A DNA stretch of 35,381 bases from Desulfobacterales bacterium (GCA_026984935.1 JALSRD010000096.1:1-35381); one strand, 5' to 3'. Positions 16,103 through 24,369 are shown, counted from the first letter of the stretch. Notes: generated by a model from the sequence alone, not told the origin. Program-made: numbers and translations.

Positions 16103-16564
16103 ATGAAGACCAAACGACTGTTGCTGGTGTGTGTAGTGGGTATCTTTGCGATTTCTGCAGCGGCACCTTCCGCCTGGGCGGGAAGCGCCCAGCGCTATCG
16201 CTGGGAGGGTGTGGCCATCGGTGTGGGCGCCGCGATTGTCGGCAGCGCGCTGCTGGCGCAATACGCATCGCCGCGTTACGAAAGGACGACGGTTTACGAA
16301 AATGTTTACTACACACCTCCGCGCCGGCACCATCGGCACCACTGGCGCCGTTGGCACCACCGCCGCCACGGGTACTGGGAAAGCAGGCGGGTCTGGGTGC
16401 CGCCGGTCTACGAACGCACCTGGAATCCCGGCCATTACAACCATCGCCGCTGCTGGGTGCCGGGGCACTGGATCCGGATTTTGAAATCGGAGGGCTACTT
16501 TACCCACGAACGGGTCTGGGTGACGCGCCGCGACGGCGGAAACCGCTACCGGGATTATGACTGA
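16103..16564 (+). CDS. small exported basic His/Arg/Tyr/Trp-rich protein, ECF target
   Basis: 153 residues; AGGAG lies 7 bases before the ATG at 16103. The signal peptide ends near SAWA at about residue 26. A Gly/Ala hydrophobic stretch (GVAIGVGAAIVGSALL, 37-52) resembles a glycine zipper. A dense basic-aromatic part follows (HHRHHWRRWHHRRHGYW, then WVPPVYERTW and CWVPGHWIRI). No catalytic motif is visible. The pattern resembles small stress-induced envelope proteins with repeated W/Y-rich motifs. The match of its promoter to that of the sigma gene makes it a probable member of the sigma factor's own regulon. A terminator closes the operon. Confidence 0.72.
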   Translation: MKTKRLLLVCVVGIFAISAAAPSAWAGSAQRYRWEGVAIGVGAAIVGSALLAQYASPRYERTTVYENVYYTPPRRHHRHHWRRWHHRRHGYWESRRVWVPPVYERTWNPGHYNHRRCWVPGHWIRILKSEGYFTHERVWVTRRDGGNRYRDYD

Positions 16565-16590
16565 CGGGAAAAGATCCCGGCCAGCCATAT

Positions 16591-16624
16591 ACCGCCGGCT
16601 TGGTTCGCGCCGGCGGTGGTTTTC
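16591..16624 (+). terminator. intrinsic terminator of the ECF operon
   Basis: A perfect 9-base stem (ACCGCCGGC and complement) with a 9-base loop, followed by GGTTTTC. The T-run is short. It lies 27 bases after the stop of the 16103 gene and before arfB. Confidence 0.6.
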
Positions 16625-16650
16625 AACGGCAAGCCGGCCGGGATGGATCC

Positions 16651-17079
16651 GTGTTAAAGATAACCGCTGACATCGCCATTGCCGAACAAGAACTGAAGTT
16701 CGATTTCATGCGGGCTTCCGGGCCCGGCGGTCAGAATGTCAACAAGGTGGCCACGGCCGTGCAGTTGCGTTTTGATGCCCGGAACTGCGCCGCGCTTTCC
16801 GAAAAAGTCCGCGCGCGTTTACGGCGTCTGGCCGGTCGGCGGATGACGGCAAATGGCATTCTGGTGATTCGATCCCAGCGCTTCCGCAGCCAGGAACGCA
16901 ACCGCCAGGATGCCCTGGACCGGCTGGTAAACCTGATACGCCGTGCGGCCCGCCCACCCAAAACCCGTATCCGCACGCGGCCCGGGCGGGCGGCCAAAGA
17001 GCGCCTGCTGGCCGCCAAGCGGCATCGCAGCCGCATCAAGAAAACACGCCGAGCGGTGTCGGCAGCAGATGATTTCTAG
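16651..17079 (+). CDS. arfB: alternative ribosome-rescue factor ArfB (peptidyl-tRNA hydrolase)
   Basis: 142 residues from the GTG at 16651, which fits the 140-residue family. Upstream in-frame starts would lie within the terminator. It carries the GGQ motif in RASGPGGQNVNK (26-28), which hydrolyses peptidyl-tRNA on stalled ribosomes, and the RSQERNR segment of the ArfB/release-factor-like family. The Lys/Arg-rich tail enters the empty mRNA channel. It lacks the codon-recognition domains of normal release factors. It is convergent with the lipoprotein gene ending at 17107. Confidence 0.93.
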   Translation: MLKITADIAIAEQELKFDFMRASGPGGQNVNKVATAVQLRFDARNCAALSEKVRARLRRLAGRRMTANGILVIRSQRFRSQERNRQDALDRLVNLIRRAARPPKTRIRTRPGRAAKERLLAAKRHRSRIKKTRRAVSAADDF

Positions 17080-17106
17080 CGCCGCCAAATGGCAGGCAAA
17101 GCCGCT

Positions 17107-17472
17107 TTATTTTTCCTTCCGCTGAAGTGCTTTCAGCCGCGCATAGCCGTTGCGGACCAGTTTTTGCTGCGCCTCTCCGTGTGCGTATGACGCGGCCCTG
17201 TCCATGAAATCAAACCCGATTTGCAGCGCACCTTTCTGCCCGTTCGCCAGGCCCAGGCCCACGTAGGCCGGGGCGTACGTGCGGTCCAGATCCAGGGCGC
17301 GGTTGAACTCGCCGACCGCCGCTTCGACCTTGTGGTCGGCGAGCAGCACCATGCCGTTGGCCACATGACGCGTCGGCGTATCGATGCGAGGCGCGACATG
17401 GTTTGTTTTGGCCGCGCATCCTGCGACCGCCAGCATCACGACGGCGAGGACCGTCGACATACGCAGATTCAT
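17107..17472 (-). CDS. small TPR-type lipoprotein
   Basis: 121 residues from the ATG at 17472, with a GGGGGG tract five bases upstream. The signal peptide ends in the lipobox VAGC (Cys19). Residues about 50-95 form a TPR-like helical hairpin (EAAVGEFNRALDLDRTYAPA, then YVGLGLANGQKG) followed by another amphipathic helix. Such lipoproteins usually serve as scaffolds on the outer membrane. It begins two bases after the stop of the exported protein gene upstream, so the two are one transcription and translation unit with nadK. Confidence 0.8.
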   Translation of the reverse strand: MNLRMSTVLAVVMLAVAGCAAKTNHVAPRIDTPTRHVANGMVLLADHKVEAAVGEFNRALDLDRTYAPAYVGLGLANGQKGALQIGFDFMDRAASYAHGEAQQKLVRNGYARLKALQRKEK

Positions 17473-17474
17473 GA

Positions 17475-18461
17475 TTATCCCCCCTGGTTTCGTTTTGGCG
17501 CGGAAACGACGATTGCCACCCGGCACTTTCGCAGGAATGCCAGATGTTCGGCAACACTCAGGAGCCGCACGGCATCCGCTTGGCGGATCACCACATTCGA
17601 TTTTCCCGGTCCGCTGGCGCGGACCGCCTTGACGACCAGCGGGCGGTCCTTGACGCGCGGGCAGTCTACGGCCGTTTGAAAGTCGGTAAAATAGGCGCTG
17701 ATGCCGCGCTGAACAGCGAATTCGCGGCTGACAAACGCGGATCCGTAAACTTCGCGGCCCTTTTCGTCCATGATGCGCGGCAGCAGGGCCGGCTGCAGGC
17801 CGGTGCCGCGGGCATCAACCACCAGTCCGGTAAAGCATCCGGGTGACTGAGGCGGCGCTCCCCGGTTCCGGGCAGAGGGCTTGCCGGAAGGCATTTTCGC
17901 AAGTGTCTGGAGGGGCTTGATGGATTTGATTTCAGCTGGCAGCACCAGTTGTGAAAAGCCGCCCAGCAGGCTCATGTGCAGCGTGATCTGCGCCGTGCCG
18001 TCGGAGAGGTACTGCTGCCCGAACACCGGCAACTGGTTCACCATGTGTGCGATACCGGGGTCGATGGCGGCATTCAGGCTGCCCAGGTCCCGGACCCTGT
18101 GAAAAGCGTCCATCCGGATGGCACCTGCCAATTGGATCAGGTGCCGCCGTGCCTGCGCAAGGGCCGATGCAGCGGCATCCTGGGTTTTGGTGAGGGGATC
18201 CGGCGATTTGAGGCCCCGCGTTTCCATGTAGCCGCGCGACCAGTTCACGATTCCGTTCTGGAAGGTCACCACCAGTTCGGCCGGTGGTTTAGCGCACAGC
18301 GGTCCGTTGAGCAACAGCACCAGCACGCAACCGAAGACGGCAAAGCGGTGCCGGCGCCAAGACGCCCGAAGGCATTTAAGCTTCCGCAGCCGGATGGGAC
18401 AGCTGTCCTTGGCCCGGTGAGTTCGATGTGCTGGGGATGTTACAGTCGGCAGCCGCTCCAT
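17475..18461 (-). CDS. exported protein of unknown function, LPP20-like pattern
   Basis: 328 residues as read from the ATG at 18461; the true start is uncertain because the ribosome site is weak. A basic N-terminus precedes a signal segment (FAVFGCVLVLLLNGPLCAKP). The mature part has two regions. The first (about 90-190) has alternating hydrophobic strands, as in LPP20/FlgP-like proteins. The second (about 205-320) has TGLVVDARGTGLQPALLPRI, then DEKGREVYGS and a closing LSVAEHLAFLRKCRVAIVV. I recall the second pattern in uncharacterised secreted proteins of related bacteria, but no function is known to me. It overlaps the end of nadK by 22 bases. Confidence 0.72.
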   Translation of the reverse strand: MERLPTVTSPAHRTHRAKDSCPIRLRKLKCLRASWRRHRFAVFGCVLVLLLNGPLCAKPPAELVVTFQNGIVNWSRGYMETRGLKSPDPLTKTQDAAASALAQARRHLIQLAGAIRMDAFHRVRDLGSLNAAIDPGIAHMVNQLPVFGQQYLSDGTAQITLHMSLLGGFSQLVLPAEIKSIKPLQTLAKMPSGKPSARNRGAPPQSPGCFTGLVVDARGTGLQPALLPRIMDEKGREVYGSAFVSREFAVQRGISAYFTDFQTAVDCPRVKDRPLVVKAVRASGPGKSNVVIRQADAVRLLSVAEHLAFLRKCRVAIVVSAPKRNQGG

Positions 18462-19294
18462 CGCAACTTGTCTTTCAGAATGTCAAAGTAGTGCTGATCG
18501 GGAATGGCCACCATCTCGAGCGGGCGAGCGGCCCGGCGCACAATGATGGTGTCTTCGTGGTTGATTGCGATGCCCGCCTGCCCGTCGAATGTCAACATGA
18601 TATCCGACGATTTTTTGCCCAGCCGGATTTTGATCCGTACGGTTTCAGGGACCAGCAATGGCCGGTTGGTCAGCGTAAAGGGGCAGATGGGCGTCATCAG
18701 AATCCCCGGTACTTCCGGATGAATGACCGGCCCGCCGGCTGCCAACGAATAGGCGGTGGACCCGGTCGGCGTGGCCACGATCAGGCCGTCGGCCTTGTAG
18801 GTTGTCAGGTACTGGTCGTTGATGTAGGTTTCGATGTGCGCCAGGCGGGCCAGCGCCCCCTTGTTGATGACGACGTCGTTGAGCACGGTTTCGTGAACGA
18901 TGGTCTGTGCCTTGCGGATAACGGAGATGCTCAGGCGCATGCGCGGTTTGGTGGTGAATTTCCCGGCCAGCACATTCCCGGCAACCGTCAGGAGGGCATC
19001 CTCCCCGATTTCGGCCAGAAAACCGACATCGCCGAATTTGACACCCACAACGGGGATTTTCTGGTCTCCGATCCAGCGCACCGCGCTCAAAAAGGTGCCG
19101 TCCCCACCCAGAACAAAGACGCACAGCAGATCCGGCGGCGCCGGGGGACGGTTTTCACGGCTGCCGCCCGAACCGGGAGGAGAAGCTGTCTGGCGCACTA
19201 CCGCGATGTTCCGCTCCTCCAGCCACTGCACCAACCTGTCGCCCTGGGCACCGGCATTGGGATCATTTTTTTCGAACAGCCCCACGCGTCTCAC
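18440..19294 (-). CDS. nadK: NAD kinase
   Basis: 284 residues from the GTG at 19294. It phosphorylates NAD to NADP in the cytoplasm. The catalytic GGDGT motif is at 63-67, followed by FLSAVR; TPTGSTAYSLAAGGPVI and LTFDGQAG complete the family pattern. The position usually read NLG is KFG (GVKFGDVGFLAE). The ribosome site is poor (AAGGA about 13 bases upstream). The first gene of a three-gene overlapping operon with two exported proteins, an unusual partnership for this housekeeping enzyme. Confidence 0.93.
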   Translation of the reverse strand: MRRVGLFEKNDPNAGAQGDRLVQWLEERNIAVVRQTASPPGSGGSRENRPPAPPDLLCVFVLGGDGTFLSAVRWIGDQKIPVVGVKFGDVGFLAEIGEDALLTVAGNVLAGKFTTKPRMRLSISVIRKAQTIVHETVLNDVVINKGALARLAHIETYINDQYLTTYKADGLIVATPTGSTAYSLAAGGPVIHPEVPGILMTPICPFTLTNRPLLVPETVRIKIRLGKKSSDIMLTFDGQAGIAINHEDTIIVRRAARPLEMVAIPDQHYFDILKDKLRWSGCRL

Positions 19295-19535
19295 AAGTGT
19301 TCACATTCCTTTTTCGGATTTTCTGAAACCTGCAGACCAATATTACAAACAAACACGAAAACGGCAAGCTTTGTTTGCGCAAAAAACCCAGGTGCCGAAG
19401 GCACGCGGACAGGCTCCGGTGACGTGGCATCACACAGCGGCAAATGCGGCGCCGTTGGACGAAAACCGGTCCGAGGAAAAGCGCCGGGCAAGATTTTGTT
19501 TGACAGGGCCCGCCTTTTTCTGTTCTTTCTTTTCC

Positions 19536-20297
19536 ATGCTCAGGGTAGAGAGAGTCTATAAGCGTTTTGGGGGCGTTACGGCGGTGCGCAACTGTTCGCT
19601 GGACGTGGAAGCAGGCTCCATTACCGGGCTGATCGGCCCCAACGGCGCCGGCAAGACCACTTTGTTTAACGTCATTGCCGGCCGTTACAAGCCCGACTCC
19701 GGGCGGGTCTTTTTTAAAGACGAGGCCATTGACGGCCTCTCGCCGCACCAGATATTCCAGCGCCGGCTTTACCGAACCTTCCAGATCACGCGCGAGTTTT
19801 CCCAGATGACGGTGCTGGAAAACCTCATGATCATGCCGGCCGGGCAGCTGGGTGAAACCATATGGAACACATGGCTGCGGCCGGGCGCCGTCCGCAGCCA
19901 GGAGAACGAGATCAAACAAAGGGCCCTCGCAGTGCTTGACTTCGTCGAGCTGGCCGACCTCCAGGATACCTATGCCGGGTCGCTCTCCGGCGGGCAGAAA
20001 AAACTGCTGGAAATCGCCCGCAGCCTGATGGCCGAACCGGAGATGGTACTCTTGGATGAACCCGGTGCCGGCGTCAACCCGACGCTGATGAAAAAGCTTG
20101 TCGACAACATCCGCAGACTGCGGGACGAGCGCGGGATCACGTTTCTGTTGATCGAGCACAACATGGACCTGATCATGGAGCTGTGCAACCCGATTATCGT
20201 GATGAGCGAGGGCACAAAACTGGCGCAGGGGCCGCCGGAAGCCATCCGCGGCAATGAAAAAGTCCTGGAGGCCTACCTGGGGGGGCAGTATCGATGA
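19536..20297 (+). CDS. livG: branched-chain amino-acid ABC transporter ATPase LivG (Liv system 2)
   Basis: 253 residues from the ATG at 19536. The frame is open far upstream, but only antisense to nadK. Walker A is GPNGAGKT (34-41), the signature is LSGGQKK, Walker B is MVLLDEPGAGVNP, and the switch is IEHNM. There is no Shine-Dalgarno site before the ATG, only a pyrimidine tract (TTCTTTCTTTTCC). The gene order livG-livF-livH-livM is the reverse of the usual LivHMGF layout, and no binding protein precedes it. It overlaps livF by four bases. Confidence 0.93.
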   Translation: MLRVERVYKRFGGVTAVRNCSLDVEAGSITGLIGPNGAGKTTLFNVIAGRYKPDSGRVFFKDEAIDGLSPHQIFQRRLYRTFQITREFSQMTVLENLMIMPAGQLGETIWNTWLRPGAVRSQENEIKQRALAVLDFVELADLQDTYAGSLSGGQKKLLEIARSLMAEPEMVLLDEPGAGVNPTLMKKLVDNIRRLRDERGITFLLIEHNMDLIMELCNPIIVMSEGTKLAQGPPEAIRGNEKVLEAYLGGQYR

Positions 20298-20998
20298 GCG
20301 TCCTGAAAGTCCGCGGCCTGTGGGCCGGCTACACCGAGCTCGATATCCTCCAGGATGTCAGCATGCAGGTCAAAGCCGGCCAGATCGTTTCGATCATCGG
20401 CCCCAACGGTGCCGGAAAATCCACCTTGTTGAAGGCCGTTTTTGGTATGCTGAAACCCAAAAAAGGGCGGGTTGTCTTAAAAAACGAGGATATCACCGGC
20501 AGGCAGCCCAACAAGGTGGCCAGGAAAGGCATCAGCTATGTCCCCCAGGTGAACAACGTGTTCCCTTCGTTGACGATCCAGGAAAACCTGGAGATGGGCG
20601 CTTTTATCCGGACGGACGACTTCAGCGGCCGCATGGATGAAATCTACAGTCTTTTCCCGGTGTTGAAGGAAAAGCGCAAACAAAAGGCCGGGCAGCTCTC
20701 CGGCGGACAGCGGCAGATGGTCGCCATGGGCAGGGCCCTGATGCTAAACCCGGTACTGCTTTTGCTGGATGAGCCTTCAGCGGGGCTGGCCCCTTTGCTG
20801 GTGTCGATGATCTTTGAAAAAATCAGACAGATCAATCAGACGGGCGTTTCCATTGCCATTGTGGAGCAAAACGCCCGAGAGGCCCTTAAAATGTCCGATT
20901 ATGGGTACGTTCTGGCCATGGGCAGAAATGTGCTGGACGGCAGCGGGGAATCGCTTCTGAACAACGAAGAGGTTGCCAGGCTATACCTGGGAGGCTGA
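20294..20998 (+). CDS. livF: branched-chain amino-acid ABC transporter ATPase LivF (Liv system 2)
   Basis: 234 residues. Walker A is GPNGAGKS (36-43), the signature is LSGGQRQM, Walker B is LLLLDEPSAGLAP, and the switch is VEQN as normal for LivF. It starts in a four-base ATGA overlap with livG and ends five bases before livH. All catalytic motifs are canonical, unlike those of system 1. Confidence 0.93.
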   Translation: MSVLKVRGLWAGYTELDILQDVSMQVKAGQIVSIIGPNGAGKSTLLKAVFGMLKPKKGRVVLKNEDITGRQPNKVARKGISYVPQVNNVFPSLTIQENLEMGAFIRTDDFSGRMDEIYSLFPVLKEKRKQKAGQLSGGQRQMVAMGRALMLNPVLLLLDEPSAGLAPLLVSMIFEKIRQINQTGVSIAIVEQNAREALKMSDYGYVLAMGRNVLDGSGESLLNNEEVARLYLGG

Positions 20999-21003
20999 GG
21001 CGC

Positions 21004-21918
21004 ATGGTGGAGTTGGTCGTTTACGGTGTGGTTTTGGGAAGCGTGATTGCGCTGGGCGCCATCGGCATCACCCTGGTTTACGGCATCGTGCGGCTGGCCA
21101 ATTTCGCCCACGGGGAATTCATGACAGCGGGCGCCTACCTGGCGCTTCTGGTGGTCACCGTCGTGCTGCCCTGGCTGGGTGTACCGGACGGCACGTTCGG
21201 ACCCCTGTCCTTCGGGGTCAGGATGCTGGTCGCCTTTCCGCTCTGCATGGGCGTGGTCGCCGGCATGGCCGTTTTGATCGACAGGCTTTTGTACCGCAAA
21301 CTGCGCCTGAAAAACAGCGGACCGGTGATTTTGGCCATGGCCTCACTGGGCATATCGTTTATCATCCGCATGCTGATTCTCATCATCTGGGGCGCGGACT
21401 ACCGTTTTTACCGCCCCGGGGTCCTGCGGCCGGCCATGGACCTGCCGCTGGGCATCAAAATCCGTCCGGATCAGGTTTTTATCATCGCCACCGTGCTGGT
21501 GCTGGTGGTGCTTTTACACCTGTTTTTGCAAAAAACCAGGATGGGTAAAGCCATGCGCGCGACTGCCGACAACACCGAGCTGGCCTTGATATCCGGCATC
21601 GACACCGAGGCGATCGTGATGTGGACCTGGGGTATCGGCGGCGGGCTGGCGGCGGCCGCCGGCATCCTTTACGGCATCGATGTGCAGCTGCACCCCGGTA
21701 TGGGATGGAACTTTCTCATCCCGCTTTTTGCCGCCGCTATTCTGGGGGGCATCGGCAACATGTACGGGGCACTGGTCGGCGGGCTCGTTATCGGCATCGC
21801 CGAGCAGGTTTCCACCGCCTGGCTGACACCGACCTACAAACTGGCCGTGGCTTTTATGATCATGATTTTGATTCTGTTCGTCCGGCCGCAGGGCATATTC
21901 GGGGAGCGCAGCAGATAA
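21004..21918 (+). CDS. livH: branched-chain amino-acid ABC transporter permease LivH (Liv system 2)
   Basis: 304 residues, about eight membrane segments. The N-terminus has GSVIALGAIGITLVYGIVRL and ANFAHGEFMTAGAYLALL, the LivH hallmark. A coupling loop RATADNTELALISGI lies before the fifth segment pair. The ending VRPQGIFGERSR is typical. A GGAGG lies just upstream in the end of livF. It overlaps livM by one base. Confidence 0.92.
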   Translation: MVELVVYGVVLGSVIALGAIGITLVYGIVRLANFAHGEFMTAGAYLALLVVTVVLPWLGVPDGTFGPLSFGVRMLVAFPLCMGVVAGMAVLIDRLLYRKLRLKNSGPVILAMASLGISFIIRMLILIIWGADYRFYRPGVLRPAMDLPLGIKIRPDQVFIIATVLVLVVLLHLFLQKTRMGKAMRATADNTELALISGIDTEAIVMWTWGIGGGLAAAAGILYGIDVQLHPGMGWNFLIPLFAAAILGGIGNMYGALVGGLVIGIAEQVSTAWLTPTYKLAVAFMIMILILFVRPQGIFGERSR

Positions 21919-22889
21919 TGGAACTGGGTGGAGTCATTGCATACATCGTGTCGCTGGTGATCATGGCCAGCATCTACGCCGTGTTTTGTCTGGGGCTCAA
22001 CATCCAGTGGGGCTATACGGGGCTGTTCAATATCGGGATCGCCGGTTTTTTCTGTATCGGTGCCTACACGTCGGCCATGGTCACCATGCCCATGCCCGGC
22101 GGCGTGCTGGCAAAATACGTGCATCAGCTTTTCGGTCTGAACCTGCCCTTTGTCTTCGGGCTGCTCGGCGCAGCCCTGGTTTGCGGACTGGTGGCCCTTA
22201 TCATCGGCGTCCCCACGCTGCGTCTCAACGAAGACTATCTGGCCATCGCCACCCTCGGCATCGCCGAAACCTTCCGGCTGATCTTCAACAACGAGCGCTG
22301 GCTGGCCAACGGCCCCCAGGGGCTGATGGGCCTACCCCAGCCGCTGCATAAGCTGATCGGCGAGCGGCATTACGATTTCGTCTACCTGGGCATCGTGCTG
22401 GCCGTCATGCTGCTGATCTATCTGTTGATCGAAAGAGGCATCCGTTCCCCCTGGGGACGCGTCCTGCGCGCCATCCGCGAGGACGAAATCTCGGCGGCGG
22501 CTTCCGGCAAGAACGTGTTTCGCTTCAAGATGCAGTCCCTGGTTTTCGGGTCCATGGTGATGGGTGTGGGCGGTGCGCTGTACGCCCACTACACCAAGGC
22601 CATATCGCCCGATGTGTTCACGCCGCTCTACGGCACTTTCATTATCTGGGTGATGCTGATGGCCGGGGGCAGCGGCAACAACAAGGGCGCCATTCTGGGA
22701 GCCTATGCCATATGGGGCATCTGGATCGGCAGTGATTTTCTGATGGATATGCTGCCCGCCGTTATCCGCGACAAGGGTCCGTACCTGCGCTTTCTGGTGG
22801 TGGGCGTACTGCTGGAAGTGATCCTGGTGTACCGTCCCCAGGGGATCCTGGGGGAAGAGAAAAAAGTATCCAAGTTGATGGACTCGTAA
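21918..22889 (+). CDS. livM: branched-chain amino-acid ABC transporter permease LivM (Liv system 2)
   Basis: 323 residues from the ATG at 21918, which shares its A with the livH stop (TAATG). LivM hallmarks are NIQWGYTGLFNIGIAGFFCI near the N-terminus and the coupling loop AIREDEISAAASGKN. It keeps a long loop with NGPQGLMGLPQPL. The last codons and the stop lie within the left arm of an inverted-repeat element, so the C-terminal tail (after EKKVS) may have been changed by that insertion. It forms the channel with LivH. Confidence 0.92.
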   Translation: MELGGVIAYIVSLVIMASIYAVFCLGLNIQWGYTGLFNIGIAGFFCIGAYTSAMVTMPMPGGVLAKYVHQLFGLNLPFVFGLLGAALVCGLVALIIGVPTLRLNEDYLAIATLGIAETFRLIFNNERWLANGPQGLMGLPQPLHKLIGERHYDFVYLGIVLAVMLLIYLLIERGIRSPWGRVLRAIREDEISAAASGKNVFRFKMQSLVFGSMVMGVGGALYAHYTKAISPDVFTPLYGTFIIWVMLMAGGSGNNKGAILGAYAIWGIWIGSDFLMDMLPAVIRDKGPYLRFLVVGVLLEVILVYRPQGILGEEKKVSKLMDS

Positions 22890-23001
22890 AAAGTCCCGGA
22901 ATTTTTTGTGGTACACAAAATATAACGTGTTTCGTCATAGCATGTATGCCGCTATCTTGTGGTTGTGATGCGGATTTCCGACTTTTTACGGGATCGTCAA
23001 A
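22875..23001. repeat. inverted-repeat element (MITE-like) at the 3' end of Liv system 2
   Basis: CGTAAAAAGTC (22885-22895) and its exact complement (22980-22990) bracket about 84 bases. The arms extend inward by GGAA/TTCC and outward with weaker pairing (TTGA/TCAA). Inside is a perfect smaller palindrome, TTTTGTG-GTA-CACAAAA (22904-22920). The interior is AT-richer than its surroundings and has no gene. From memory, similar GTAAAAAGTC repeats occur between genes in Desulfobacteraceae; this is not checked here. It may act as a transcription end for livGFHM. Confidence 0.6.
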
Positions 23002-23067
23002 GTTGACTTTGGCGCATTCGTCCTAATGTTTCCGGGAACGATAAACGCAAATTTTAAGGAATTTCCA

Positions 23068-23577
23068 ATGGAAAAAGTTGAAAACGGGCTGTTCGTGAGC
23101 GTGGAGTACACGGGGATGCTGGACAACGACGAGGTGTTCGATTCCAGCAAGGGCCGTCAACCCCTGGAGGTCCAGATGGGCTCGGGCAGCGTGATTCCCG
23201 GGTTCGAAGCGGCTCTCATGGGCATGGCGCTCAACGAAAGCAAGACCTTTACGCTCTCACCGGAAGAGGCCTACGGCCATCGGGATGACAGCCGCAGGCA
23301 TGAATTCCCCAGGTCCGACATTCCCGCCGGGATGGAACCCGAAGTCGGCCAGGTCCTGATGCTGAACACCCCCCAGGGGCAGCAGATTCCGGCCCGGGTC
23401 GACAGCATCGATGAGGAAAAGGTGGTCTTCGACCTGAACCACCCGCTGGCCGGCAATTCCCTGACCTTCCACATCAAAGTGGTGGGCATCAGCGAGACCG
23501 CCACCCAGCAGCCGGCTGGATGTGACACCCACTGCGGCAGCGGCGGGTGTGACTGCGGCCCATCGGGTTGCTGCTGA
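23068..23577 (+). CDS. FKBP-type peptidyl-prolyl isomerase, SlyD-like
   Basis: 169 residues from the ATG at 23068, with AAGGA seven bases upstream. The FKBP domain shows VSVEYTGMLDNDEVFDSS, GSGSVIPGFEAALMGM and SPEEAYGHRDD. The inserted flap domain of SlyD-type chaperones follows (PRSDIPAGMEPEVGQ onwards). The final 18 residues are Cys/Gly-rich with one His (CDTHCGSGG, then CDCGPSGCC), matching the metal-binding tail of SlyD, which can bind nickel. It catalyses proline isomerisation in the cytoplasm and may help metal insertion. Single gene; no signal peptide. Confidence 0.92.
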   Translation: MEKVENGLFVSVEYTGMLDNDEVFDSSKGRQPLEVQMGSGSVIPGFEAALMGMALNESKTFTLSPEEAYGHRDDSRRHEFPRSDIPAGMEPEVGQVLMLNTPQGQQIPARVDSIDEEKVVFDLNHPLAGNSLTFHIKVVGISETATQQPAGCDTHCGSGGCDCGPSGCC

Positions 23578-23585
23578 TATTCGGG

Positions 23586-23605
23586 CCGGCCGCTTCGAAG
23601 GCCGG
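23586..23605. terminator. possible shared terminator between convergent genes
   Basis: CCGGCC, 8-base spacer, GGCCGG between the FKBP and flavoredoxin genes, which converge here. There is no T-run on either side. Confidence 0.35.
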
Positions 23606-23617
23606 GGTGATCGCCAG

Positions 23618-24187
23618 TCAACCCAGGTGTTTGCCGGTTTCGAAGGCCTTGCCGAGCATCTCGCCGATGGCGTAATAGGCCTGGACCTCCGGTGCGTAAA
23701 TAAAAGGCGCTACTTTGCGCATATCCGGCAGCCCGTGCGTGTCGAGGGCGGCCGTATCGACTTTGACGTCCAGGATCTCGCCGATAAACTGGGTGTGCAG
23801 ACCGATTTCATGTGTTTGCATCAGCCGGCACTCCAGCACCATGGGAAATTCCTTGACGTACGGCGCGTCTACCTGTTCAGCTTTTACGGCGGTGAGGCCC
23901 GCGGTCTTGAATTTTTCCTGGCTTTTGCCCGAGGCCATGCCGAAATAGTCGACCTCTTTAACGTACTGGCACGGAGGGATGTTGATGGTAAAGGCGCCTT
24001 TGTCCATGATGTTGTGGTAGGTGTACCTATTCTTGCGCAGTGACACGGTTGCCGCGGGTGGTTTGGAACAGCAGATGCCGCCCCAGGCGATGGTCATGAT
24101 GTTGGGGCGGCCCTGTTTGTCGTAAGATCCAACGCACCATACCGGTGTGGGGAAAGCCAGGGTTTTGGCGCCCAGAGATTTTTTCAT
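23618..24187 (-). CDS. flavoredoxin-like flavin reductase-domain protein
   Basis: 189 residues from the ATG at 24187, with AGGAG five bases upstream. It is a flavin-reductase-like (FMN-binding split barrel) protein: PTPVWCVGSYDKQGRPNIMT, WGGICCSKPPAATVSLRKNR and GAFTINIPP. Length and start closely resemble Desulfovibrio flavoredoxin, an FMN protein proposed to work in electron transfer to sulfur compounds such as thiosulfate. Partners cannot be read here. It is a single gene, followed by a hairpin and preceded by the terminator of the binding-protein gene. Confidence 0.85.
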   Translation of the reverse strand: MKKSLGAKTLAFPTPVWCVGSYDKQGRPNIMTIAWGGICCSKPPAATVSLRKNRYTYHNIMDKGAFTINIPPCQYVKEVDYFGMASGKSQEKFKTAGLTAVKAEQVDAPYVKEFPMVLECRLMQTHEIGLHTQFIGEILDVKVDTAALDTHGLPDMRKVAPFIYAPEVQAYYAIGEMLGKAFETGKHLG

Positions 24188-24330
24188 TTTTGCTCCTTTC
24201 GCGGGTCGATGCTGCAATCACCTTTCGTTTTCCCCGGGGGCGGGCTGACCACATCCGGCACACCGTGCCTGCCCCGCAATATGGCCAGCCGCGCCAAGCC
24301 AGTAACGCGGCTTAAGAGGTCGTTCGAGAA

Positions 24331-24357
24331 ACGCCGGCCCGAAAGGCGGGCCGGCGT
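24331..24357 (-). terminator. intrinsic terminator after the orphan binding-protein gene
   Basis: A perfect 11-base GC stem (ACGCCGGCCCG and complement) with a 5-base loop, followed on the minus strand by TTTCTC. It lies 12 bases beyond the stop of the binding-protein gene. Confidence 0.65.
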
Positions 24358-24369
24358 GCCCAGCAGCCT

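Noticed and set aside
19499-19535. TTGACA just upstream of livG (system 2)
   Set aside because: No -10-like hexamer lies at a suitable distance before the start codon.
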